Positions 24,013 through 35,264 of a stretch of DNA of 64,000 nucleotides are shown one piece after another (position 1 is the first letter of the stretch; each line of letters begins with the position of its first letter). This DNA comes from Sphaeramia orbicularis (taxonomy: Eukaryota > Chordata > Actinopteri > Kurtiformes > Apogonidae): contig NC_043964.1 of assembly GCF_902148855.1 (NCBI RefSeq), positions 3,071,891 through 3,135,890 of the forward strand. Reading direction: 5' to 3'. A program made the translations under genes and the position numbers. The notes under the pieces were generated by a model that did not search any database, had not been told where the DNA came from, and saw nothing but the letters and a program-made list of their open reading frames with translations.

Positions 24013-24235
24013 GGCCATATGTTTTACATTTACACCATGTACCCACGTGCTCATGTTTATTCATGTGAGATGTGTCCTGTTAAATAATATACACATAAAC
24101 TTACTCAGCTGATTTGGGAATTAGATTATTAAAATCTTCAGTTTCATATTTTTTGTGCATGTGGAAGTTTACTGATTAATTGGTAATTGCTTCCTGATTA
24201 TACATGTTTTTCAGGTTGATTTTTAATTGAACTGT

Positions 24236-24665
24236 TTAATTTAGTTTTTTAGTTTAGTTTTAGTTTAGTTTAGTTTGTTTAGTTTGTTTAATTTAGTTTA
24301 GTTTAGTTTGTTTAGTTTAGTTTAGTTTAGTTTAGTCTAGTTTAGTTTAGTTTAGTTTAGTTTGTTTAGTTTAGTTAGTTTAGTTTAGTTTAGTTTAGTT
24401 TAGTTTAGTTTAGTTTAGTTTGTTTTGTTTGGTTTGGTTTAGTTTAGTTTAGTTAGTTTAGTTTAGTTTGTTTAGAATAGTTTAGTTAGTTTAGTTTAGT
24501 TTAGTTAGTTTTTAGTTTAGTTATTTGTTTAGTTTAGTTAGTTTAGTTTAGTTTGTTTAGTTTAGTTTAGTTTAGTTTGTTAGTTTAGTTTAGTTTGTTT
24601 AGTTTAGTTTGTTTAGTTTAGTTTAGTTTGTTTAGTTTAGTTTTAGTTTAGTTTAGTTAGTTTAG

Positions 24666-24696
<31 letters not shown>

Positions 24697-25164
24697 TTAT
24701 TTTATTTAGTTTAGTTTAGTTTAGTTTATTTAGTCAGTTTAGTTCAGTTTAGTTTAGTTAGTTTAGTTTAGTTTAGTTTAGTTTAGTTTGTTTTGTTTTG
24801 TTTTGTTTTGTTTGTTTAGTTTAGTTAGTTTAGTTTGTTTAGTTTAGTTTAGTTTGTTTAGTTTAGTTTAGTTTAGTTTGTTTAGTTTAGTTAGTTTAAT
24901 TTAGTTTAGTTTGTTTAGTTTAGCTTTGTTTAGTTTGTTTAGTTTAGTTTAGTTTAGTTTGTTTAGTTTAGTTTAGTTAGTTTAGTTTGTTTAGTTTAGT
25001 TTGTTTAGTTTGTTTTTTGTTTAGTTTGTTTAGTTTAGTTTTTAGTTTAGTTAGTTTAGTTTAGTTTGTTTAGTTTAGTTTAATTTAGTTGTTGTTTAGT
25101 TTAGTTTAGTTTAGTTTAGTTTGTTTAGTTTAGTTTGTTTAGTTTATTTTAGTTCAGTTTAGTT
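24236..25164. repeat. TTTAG-based satellite array 2
   Basis: About 930 bp of TTTAG units with TTTGT and TTAG variants, cleaner than array 1. It was cut by the hAT insertion at 25165, and a scrap of GTTTAGTTTA remains after 25723. Confidence 0.95.
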
Positions 25165-25723
25165 CAGTGGTTTCCAACCTTTTTTGGCTCACGACCCCAT
25201 TTTAACATCACAAATTTCTGGTGACCCCAGACATTCAAAACGGAGACTTTTTTTTTTTTTTGCTAAAATTAATTTGTTTTTGATTATGTAATAGTTTGCT
25301 CTACTATGTTACAAACAAACGTTAATTTTAGTTGACATTTAGTCTATATAACGTATATTGTTGTGGACAGAGGCAGTAAATCCAGGTGTAGATTACTGCA
25401 CAAAAAATTTGATTTCCTTGGTCAGGATCTGTCCAGTCAGTCCAGCTGTGATTTACAAACAAACATACAAATACAATTCATACAAATTATGAATTATGAA
25501 AGAGCTGCAGCATCTGAAACTGACCACAAAGAACATCTGACAGATAAACAGAACCACAGTGCTGCAGTTTCAGCTTCAAAGTGTGTCATGTCTTTTATGG
25601 ATTGTGATTGTCTCTGTCAACTCACCATATACATTTTTATCAGTTACTAGAAATTTCAGGCGACCCAATTTGAATTCCAGGCGACCCCACGACGGGTCCT
25701 GACCCCAAGGTTGAACAACACTG
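25165..25723. mobile_element. hAT element (CAGTGGTT family), intact length
   Basis: Starts CAGTGGTTTCCAACC and ends TTGAACAACACTG. Flanks GTTTAGTT (25157-25164 and 25724-25731) are identical; the target was the TTTAG satellite. No transposase. Confidence 0.9.
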
Positions 25724-25974
25724 GTTTAGTTTATTTCAGACACAAACACAATACAAAACATAAGGAAAAAAAATAAAAATAAAACATAACAAAAATTAAA
25801 AAAAAAAAAAAAGAATAATAGAAAGAAGAACAACTGTTGTGCCTGATGTGTAATGGATCTGATTCTGGTTAGTGATTTGCTAAAATTTTCATAATTGGTA
25901 TTTTATCTGGCTATTAAACTGGTTCTTAGGTTGAATAAGTACTGTGTTTTTTCTATTTGTAAGCTTCAGTTATA

Positions 25975-26216
25975 TCCTCCTCAGACCCAGGAAATGTCAG
26001 CAAAGTACCAGCTTTTTTGTTTTTTATTAAATCAGTGCCTATATTGGAAACATGATGCAACAGTTTTTTCAGATGCAGTTTTTAAAATTTTATGGAATGT
26101 CCTTTGTGGTGGACAGTTTCCTTTTTTTTTTTTTTTTTTTTTTTTTTTGTATAAAGCTGTGAAACTCTTGTCCACAAATAGGACAGAAAACCCATAGCTG
26201 AGTCTGAGGAGGTTAA
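25975..26216. mobile_element. piggyBac-like short element (CCTCCTGAGACCC), copy B
   Basis: Starts TCCTCCTCAGACCCAGGAA and ends GAGTCTGAGGAGG followed by TTAA. Shares its body with 23787-24012; enlarged by a T run at about 26120-26148. Confidence 0.6.
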
Positions 26217-26329
26217 ATCAGTCGTAAATTCTCAAAATCCTTCTTTATGTTTTTGCCTGTTCATTTCATCCATAATACCACATGAGCGAGTAATTTCGAT
26301 TTTCACTAAAGAAACATCCATACTGTAGG

Positions 26330-26930
26330 CTTACTCTAAGTTCAGAGGGCGATCAGCGGTCAACATCGAACGCAGATAACAGCTTTTCTTGAAACCACAA
26401 CATAATGACAAGATGATGACAGCATAATCCTCCGACACTAAGTTGATTGTAGTGAGAGAATATGAGGTTTAAAGCGGTCGACAAGGCCTCGGCCGATAAA
26501 ACAGGCTTTGAGAAGGGCTGAAAGCAGATTGAGTTTGAATGGAGGACTGTGTTAAGTTTGGTTCTGCCCAGTCAAGTGAGGTCAGGTTTGGGGTGGGCCG
26601 AGGAGGGGGTTAAGAGAAACAGAGTGACAGACCGCGGGGCTGTTTAAGCACCCCGCTAAATTCATGTGTCGCAGCTGTATTCAAACAACATGGATTGAAG
26701 GGGAAAGAGACAGGGATGAGCCAAAAGAGGAGTGCAGCAGGTCCTGAGAAGGGGGTGTGGATCCCCGCCCCTCATTTTCCAGCTCATTTCCCGGGACAGT
26801 GGAGAACAGAGGTCCCATTTTCCCCTCCGCCATTCACCTCACACAGACACCTGCTGGTCAAAGGGGGCGGAGACCACAGAGGCCAAAGTTTAACCAGTTC
26901 ACAAGTCAGGGCACGACATAAACATTACTG
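26330..26930. other. GC-richer unique segment, candidate regulatory element
   Basis: Balanced-composition island in AT-rich DNA with GATA-type cores (agataacagc, gataaaacagg) and gtcgcagctgtattcaaaca. No repeat ends and no spliced coding frame found. Possible conserved noncoding element; unproven. Confidence 0.3.
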
Positions 26931-26999
26931 TTACATTCGAATAATTAGAGTTTTCCCATGGATTCACACCAAAATTCAACGTGGTTTTCACCATTGCCA

Positions 27000-28372
27000 T
27001 TTGCTTGTTGTTATTATTTAAAATGAAAATAAATGTGAAAGCTTAAAAAATGTTTTATAACAGCTTTTTCAGCTGTTGTGGTGAGTGATAGCTTAAAGGC
27101 TGTAACCAGGAAGGGGTTTGTTAAATTTAATTATTTCATCAATTTTTTTTTTTTTTTTTTTGGTCTCTTTTCTCTGTTACTGATCTAATTATGCTGTTGT
27201 ATGCTTACATCTTAACGTCTCTGGGTGTGATGTATACAAGTGGGCTCAGTTTTGTTCTTCAGAGAATAGATTTGGATTGGAAACACTTTGTCAGTTTATC
27301 TATACTGTTCAACAAATATTCTTATTCTACCAACATATTAAACTGTGAAGAATAAATTACCTGGAAAACAACAGTAGCAACATGCAAACCTAGCAAAGTC
27401 ATACTTAATTTGGTTAATGACTAAAATAAAAACTACACTGGTCTACAGTTTTTTAGAAATGATTTGCTTCAGAGATTAAAGGTGCTAAATTTTACGTATT
27501 TTAATAAGATTAATTGGAAAATAAATGACAAAAGTGCTGGTTTGCTGATGTTTTCAAGGTATATGATTAAGTGTTATTCCACATATATATTGGTTTATGT
27601 ACATTTATACAATAGTTTTATAAATCTTCCACTAAATAGAACCTGTAAAGTGAATGTATTCTAATGTGCAGACAGTGTTTTGAAGTAGATCTTGTAGCTC
27701 TGACACAAATATTCCTTTTGAGTCAAACCCATTCTCTCGTTAATTCTTGAATTTCACATTTTGACCCAAGGCTGTACCTTGGAAAGTTCAGCCAACCAGC
27801 ATTTTTGACTTGACTTTTCTTTATCAGTGACTCTCGTGGTAAAATTTCATTACTTTTATTCTGGAAGCATTTTCCTTGTAGACCAGTGCTATATGCCTAT
27901 ATTTAAAACAAATGAAACAATGCAGATTTGTGATTCTGTTATTTATCTTGCACACCAGAACAGGAACAGTTACTTTAATGTTCATTTTATTATTAAATGA
28001 AGTATTGTATTTCTGACGTTGAACATTATCTTGCTTGTCTGCTCCAACTGTGCCTCCTTCATGACTGTCAGAGCTCCTCCTGACAGTGTTTGATACCTTA
28101 GATTGTTTAATCTATTAAATCTGCTTTTCCAGAATTTGTTGCTTTAAAGTGAAGTTCTTGAGGAGACCAGTACATCAGTATTTTTGCAACCACAGGAAAT
28201 AGACACCAATGAGATGAAGTCATTTGGAACAAACTGTCTCGCACAGTCATAAAAAAACATAACATGCAACACATTTTTAATACCCTCAGCTAAATATAGT
28301 GTAAGATTCTGTTGAAAGTTCCTGCCCTATAATTTAGATTAGATTGTCTTTGTGTCAAACTTATTACATACA
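27000..28372. other. intergenic, no recognised feature
   Basis: AT-rich DNA with a T run near 27145. No exon, inverted termini or tandem repeats noticed. Confidence 0.5.
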
Positions 28373-28374
28373 TA

Positions 28375-29294
28375 CACTACCAGCCCAAAGTTTAGATTCA
28401 CGTTCTCATTTAAATGGCATGAGATGGATCGCAGATGGACCAACAAGTGCTCAGCATCACTGGGAACTGGGATGTCCGATATTGGCTTTTTTGCCAAAAA
28501 CCAATATGCTGATATTGTCCAACGCTTAATTTCCGATTCCGATATCTACTGATACTGCTGCCGATATATGTGGGATATTAAACTAATTTTAGGTAACATC
28601 ACATATCTCCTGTCATGGAATTAACACATCATGCCTAATTTTATTGTGATGTTCCATTGGATGCATTCTCAAATGCAACAAGGCTTTCAAAATGTAAACA
28701 CTGTCTGTGTAAAGAATACATACTTCAACTGAAGTTGTAGAAAAAATGCCATATTTATTTCTTTTCTCTCCCTCCCTCCATGAGTCTATGACAGTGTGGC
28801 AACTCTACTATACAATTTTGAAAACTGCACATTTCTTTCAGCTACAAACAATGCTTCATTTACGTGTCGGTAAATGCCGGCGAAATCAAGGCATTGTTTT
28901 ATCGGTTTTAATGATAGGCAAAAAAACCGATAACGATATTCACCGATATTACATTTTTATGCCAATATCGGGCCGATAATATCAGTGGGCCGATATTATC
29001 GGACATCCCTACTGGGAACTCCTTCAACACTCTTGGAAAACATTTCAGGTGACTACCTCATGAAGCTCATCCAGAGAATGCCAAGAATGTGCAAAGCAGT
29101 AATAAAAGCAAAATGTGGCTATTTTGAAGAATCTAAAATATTAAACATACTTTGAATTGTGTCACACTTTTTTTTAACTATATAATTCCAAATGTGTTCA
29201 TTCATAGTTTTGATGCCTTCAGTAAGAATCTACAATGTAAACAGTCATGAAAATAAAGAAAAACCAGGTGAATCCAAACTTTTGACTGGTAGTG
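28375..29294. mobile_element. Tc1/mariner remnant, interrupted by a hAT element
   Basis: Left end CACTACCAGCCCAAAGTTT and right end, reversed, CACTACCAGTCAAAAGTTTG, each next to TA. The body encodes a Tc1 transposase C-terminus in plus-strand pieces (RWIADGPTSAQHHWEL, then LMKLIQRMPRMCKAVIKAK). Most of the transposase, including the catalytic core, is gone. The hAT at 28468-29011 splits it. Confidence 0.85.
28468..29011. mobile_element. non-autonomous hAT element nested in Tc1
   Basis: Starts TGGGATGTCCGATATTGG; the right end reversed is TAGGGATGTCCGATAATATC. Flanks CTGGGAAC (28460-28467 and 29012-29019) are identical. Rich in ccgatat motifs typical of a fish family. Confidence 0.9.
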
Positions 29295-29309
29295 TATTTA
29301 TATTTGAAA

Positions 29310-29500
29310 GTACTCTGATATTATAAATGCACAAGGCCATTTAACTTCGAAAAAGCAGGTCAAGGCCACCTATTTTCAAGAGGCTTCTGGTCCATGCCAA
29401 GATGCATCCACAGTATAAATTTGGTTCAGATATCTCAACGCATTCTTCCAATAATTATGTCTTTGAATGGACAGACGGACTGACAGACAGACAACAAAAC
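29310..29500 (+). repeat. interspersed repeat fragment
   Basis: Contains aaggccacctattttcaaga and aagatgcatccacagtataa, ending in acagacggactgacagacag. I recall this pattern as a recurrent fish repeat; class unknown. Confidence 0.45.
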
Positions 29501-29639
29501 GATTATAATAAAAATGGAATTATTGAAAAGCATACTGGAAATCATGTAAAACTGAGATTTCACATATTGGGTACCTCTTCAGAAAGAAAACAGTAATAAA
29601 TGATGGGATTAAATGCAATATCTCCTTCAGATTTAACCA

Positions 29640-29645
29640 TTTATT
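29640..29645 (-). promoter_or_regulatory. candidate tbc1d17 polyadenylation signal
   Basis: Minus-strand AATAAA about 590 nt beyond the tbc1d17 stop. No nearer canonical hexamer was noticed. Confidence 0.35.
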
Positions 29646-30238
29646 TGGTAATGATCAGTGGATGAAAATGTTATAACATCGTACATATAATTACAAACAT
29701 TACCGCACCAGGTATGAAAACTATAAGGCATGCAGAAACTTTGCATAGGACTGGAATGGCATCTTACAGTACTGTACCACCAAAGCTCTGCTAGGCAGTC
29801 TATCCTTTATACTTTTACTTTTATCCCTTTTCTGGAACAGTGGGAAGAGGACGGGGTTGACAGTGGTGAAATCTAAACAGAACAAAATGCAGCGACGGTA
29901 CGCTCAGACAAGAAGAGATAAAAACGACGACTACACAATATGTAAGATTATCACAGCAGCATCGAAAGGAGTAATTGTTCGTGGGAAAAGACACTGGACA
30001 ATTAAAGAAATGACAAAGAGGATCAAAAAAAAAAAGAGCGAGTACAGTTAAAGTGTTTACACATGATAGGAACATTCATGGGTACATTTAAAACAAACGT
30101 CTCCACAGCTCCCCCAGCTGGTGGGAAGCAGTAATAACAACAACAACCTTTTAAACAGTCAGCATTGCTTCTCGTTGGGACTATATATTTCATTTCCTTC
30201 ATAAATATCGTCGGAGTAACTGTCAGTGCAATTCGGAT

Positions 30239-33200
30239 TTAAGGATAAGTAGGAGGTGGTGGTGCTGGATTAGATGAAGCAGCTCCGGCCTGGGTTTGGA
30301 TGAGGAGGCGATCGGTCTCACTGGTCTGGGAGTCAGGGCTGCTCTCCTCAGAGCTGGATGGGACGTAGAGACCCAGAACCCCCTGCACCTTGACCGGAAG
30401 CTCCTGGAGAGGCAGAGGAGGAGAGAATGTTGTACCAAAAGATGAGAAAAGTCCGATTTAAGCACCAGATATGAATGAGTAAAACGGTGACAATGTGAAG
30501 TCTACTCTTATTTGTGTAAAGGTAAATGAAAATCAGATATGACTTTTTGTCCTGAACTCTAGGGACACTCATATCAGCAAAATATACCTCAAGAATGAAA
30601 AGTTTAAGTGGTCATTGCACAGTAAAATGATCCTTGGCTGTGTCTACTGCAGTAATGTGAGTATTTTATTGCAGTAGATGTTTATGTGTAAGTTCATTTA
30701 AACTACTCTACAAACTGTTGATAATTTAATCAACAGTAATGCATCATTTTCTACGGATGTCTTGTATAGGTGTGTATGTATGTGTATTTTTGTGAGGATG
30801 ATAACTGCAATTAACAATTTACCAAAAGATCCAGAGGAATTAATTATGATTGACTGTTGTATTGAGAAGGGGTGGGACTAATTAAGTTTATACAATCCTC
30901 CAACTCTTTTTCAAGTCATGACATTTTTTTGAGAGTGTTTATTTCTAGCCACTAATGTAGGATTTTTTTTTTTTTTTTTCCATTTTAATTTTATTGAAAA
31001 AGGTGACAAAATATCTCCAGTGTTACCATTCATACAGACATTATCTGTTAGAGCCCTTTTCATATTTCCTATTTTATACATACAAAAGTGGAAAAAAAAC
31101 CAAAACAAATGAACATATGAACTCGGTGCTTACAGTTTCAGTATTTCTCACTTAAAAACAATCATAGCTTTACGATACCTCTAGGTTCATTAAAGTTTGT
31201 TTATTTTTATTGCATATTTTAAATAAACTTGAAATGAGCTGAGCTGATCTTTTCATTATTTTTGCAGAATTATTGTCTTGTGAGAACGACACATCTCTTA
31301 AAAGTTTCTTTCCTGTTTTGAGCTTTTATACAATGAATTTTTCAGCTGATTCAAGAGGATATGGCTTATCGCAGGTATTATCAGGCAGGTAGGGAGGTAA
31401 AATAAATGAACTGATAACTGTAATTAACAATTTACATAAAAGATCCAGGGGAATTAATTATGATTGACTGTTGTGTTGAGAAGGGGTGGGACTAAATAAG
31501 TGAACACTTCCTCCAACTCCTTCTCAAGTCATTATATTTTTTTTTGACGTTTTATTTCTAGCCACTAATGTAGGATTAGTTTGTTTATTTTTCTTTGCAT
31601 ATTTTAAATAAACTTGAAATGAGCTGAGCTGATCTTTTGTTATTTTTACAGAATTATTATCTCATGAGAACAACATATCGCTTAAAAGTTTCCTTCCTGT
31701 TTTGAACTTTTATACAATGAATTTTTCAGCTGATTCAAGAGGATATGGCTTATCACAGGCGTTATCAGGCAGGCAGGGAGGTAAAATAAATGAATTGACA
31801 ATTGAAATTAACTGTTTGCAGATCAAATTCTGTGCTATGTGACTACAGGAACAGCTCAATACAGAGTATCTGAGGAGTATCTTGTCCTTTAGGGGCATGG
31901 AATGGCATCAGGTCATCTATTTTTATATTTACTCTTTTGATTTGGTCTGAGAGGAGAAAGATTCTGGTATTTTTTTACTGACATCAACTACTAAAGCAGT
32001 GTTTTTCAACCTTGGGGTCGGGACCCAATGTGGGGTCGCCTGGAATTTCTCGTAATTGATTAAGAAAAAAAAAACAAACGTATTAATAAAAAATATATGG
32101 TGAGTCGAGAGACAATCCCAATCCATAAAAGACATGACAAACTGTGAAGCTGAAACTGCAGCACTGTGGTTCTGTTTATCTTTCAAATGTTCATTGTGGT
32201 CAGTTTCAGATGCTGCAGCTTTCATAATTCATAGTTTCAGTTCTTGTTTGTTCAGTATTAACTGTCAGCCTTGTAAATCACAGCTGGACTGACTGCACAT
32301 ATCCTGACCAAGGAAAATTATTCTCCCTTTGTGCAGTAATCTACACCTGGCTTTTCTGCCTATGTACAAATAATATACATTATATAGACTAAATGGGATC
32401 TAAAATTAATGTTTATTGCAACAACTATAGATAGCAAACTATTACATGATCAAAAACAAATTAATTTTAGCAAAAAAAAAAAAAAAAAATCTCTGTTTTA
32501 AATGTCTGGGGTCGCCAGAAATTTGTGATGTTAAAATGGGGTCACGAGCCAAAAAAGGTTGGGAACCACTGAACTAAAGCTTTAAATCATGCATCTGCTC
32601 ATAAAACTCTTCTCACCTTGCACTGGATGAGCTGCAGGTAGATGGCCTCTGCGCCACGTAGAACACTTTGCAGGTCCAACTTCATTGTCAGTTCATTAAT
32701 GTGCTGCAGATCATTCACAATTAAAATGAGTAAAATTAATTTAAAAAATATATAAATCACACTTGATAATATACATTATATGGACAGAAGTATTCAGACA
32801 CATTGAATTTAGGTGTTTCTATATGTCTAATCACCATGAACAGGACATCTTACAGCTGTAGACATGATGTGTCCCAATATTTTTGTCCAGATAGTTTACA
32901 AATATTAATATTTCTTCAAAGCTTAATGGGAGATTTTTCTTCCCAAGTAAGATATGAAGAAAGTAGATGGTTAGTTATGGTAGAAAATTATTATCTATAC
33001 TCAGAGCACAACATTTTTTTAAATTTAGGTGGTAGAGATTTAAAATTATAGCCATGGATAAAAATATATATATATAATATATATTCAATATTAACAGAAA
33101 TTAAGTAAAAATCATCTCTGAGGCAGTTGGAAGCAAAGATAACAATTCAAACAAAAACTAACCAATGCAATGATATGTATCCCAATATGAAACTATTATG

Positions 33201-35195
33201 GCATCAAACGCACACCTTCAGGATAGTATTGAAGTCATGGTCTGAACCAATCAGCTCTCCTCTCTGAGACTCCAGGATCGAACAGGCGATGAGCAGGTGG
33301 AAGTTTTCACACGGGAGACGAGTCCAGAGGACCTGAGTGAAGAAGATGGATGTCAGAAAAAAGAGCAATGTTTGAAATTTCTCTTTTCAATCGAGGAGAG
33401 GAATCATTTATTACTACATACAGCCTTCTGAAAATGCAGACGCTTTACACTCACCTCCCACAAAGTCAGGATGTCCTCAAAGGAAAATTCTCTTTTGAAC
33501 CAGATGAGGAGCCAACGGAAACAGAAGCAAAGAGAACCGCTGTCCTGAGAGTCTGTGGGGCACGGAGTGTAGTTTGGTTTAGATAATACTCATGACAAAC
33601 ATCTAATACTAAACTTTAACTCATGCTTTTTAACTGTGTTTTGACTCTGTGTAGGTTTGAGAGCCGCACCAAATTTCCACTGCTCTTCCAAAAAGTAATA
33701 GTAGGGTTCGATCAAGCAAAAATCAACATCAAGTAAATAAATAAGTAAATAAAGAAAATAAATTTGCACACATCATTTATCAAGTGGGCTCTTTTTTTTA
33801 TCCCTTTTAAAATATCACTTGTACAAAGAAAGTTGCAACCAATTTTAGCAGTTGTACTTTTTACACCATAGCATAGCTCGAATTTGACGCTAAAAATTAT
33901 ATCTAAAAACTTTTAATATTCATTTAATCTGTTGATTATATTGACAATTGTTAAGTTTCACATATTAGATTTCATTATTTTGTGAATATTACTGATTTAT
34001 GAGTTTGAACATTTGTGAGTTAAAAGGCCCTGTCCACGTTACCACAAAAATACCAATTTTTAATTTTCAAGTTACTTATAATTCAGATATTTGCGTGAAA
34101 CTTTCAGAGAGTAATGATCTTTTGGTACATTTTGGGTGATGCATACAACGGTAAAGAGTCGTCCACGTGTTACTATGGCAACCTCTCCACATGTTACCAC
34201 ATTCTCATGTCAATAAAACAGAGACTTTTCAATATTTTACTCCAAAATGTATTTTCAGCATAGTTGAGCATAATATCTAAAAGGTTTTGTCCTACTTGAT
34301 AGCAGTTTCTGTTGAGAACCACATCTTTTGAATGTTTGCGTAAAGCTTAAAAAAATGGATGTCCGCTTCAAGTCCACGTGTTTCTGAGCAGTAATTTGAC
34401 ATTTTTCACCTAAAACTTTTATCTCCCCAAATTTTGTCATACATAATGTTAAAGTGCTTATAAATACCCACTCAAATATGTATAATACATGCATATAAGT
34501 TACTCTACTCACATGACAGAGACTGTTGAACACGAAATGTGTCCACGTGTTATCGCTTGATCGGACCCAGTAGTAAAAGTAAAGTTTTTTTCTGCTTCTG
34601 AAATTCTACTGTTCAACAGACTGTACATGACTGTGCATAATCATGTTGTTGCAATATTTACTCTTCATTCATTCTTTCTTCATTAAAGATTTGTTCATTC
34701 TCAAAGATGTTGCAAACGTACAGGGTTGGACAAATTAATGGAAACACCTTAAAAAATCAACAAAATATAATTTCATATGGTGTAGGTCCGCTTTTTGCGG
34801 CAATTACAGCCTCAATTCTCCGAGGTATTGATTCATACAACTTGTGAATTGTTTCCAAAGGAATTTTAAGCCATTCTTCAGTTAGAATACCCTCCAACTC
34901 TTTTAGAGACGATGGCGGTGGAAATCGACGTCTTTGAATCTCTAAAACTGACCATAAATGCTCAATAATGTTGAGGTCTGGGGACTGTGCCGGCCATACG
35001 AGATGCTCAGCTCATTAGAATGTTCCTCAAGCCATTCTTTAACAATTCTAGCTGTATGGATTGGGGCATTATCATCTTGAGGTGAAGGTGTTTCCATTAT
35101 TTTGTCCAACCCCTGTACATATACATAAACATAATACCTACAGTACTAGGATATTTGCACTAGTGTACATATTAGACATTCGAGTAGATGTATAC

Positions 35196-35264
<69 letters not shown>

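Noticed and set aside
26695-27021. 108-aa open frame in the GC-richer island
   Set aside because: No domain, no splice context and no codon bias; more likely noncoding.
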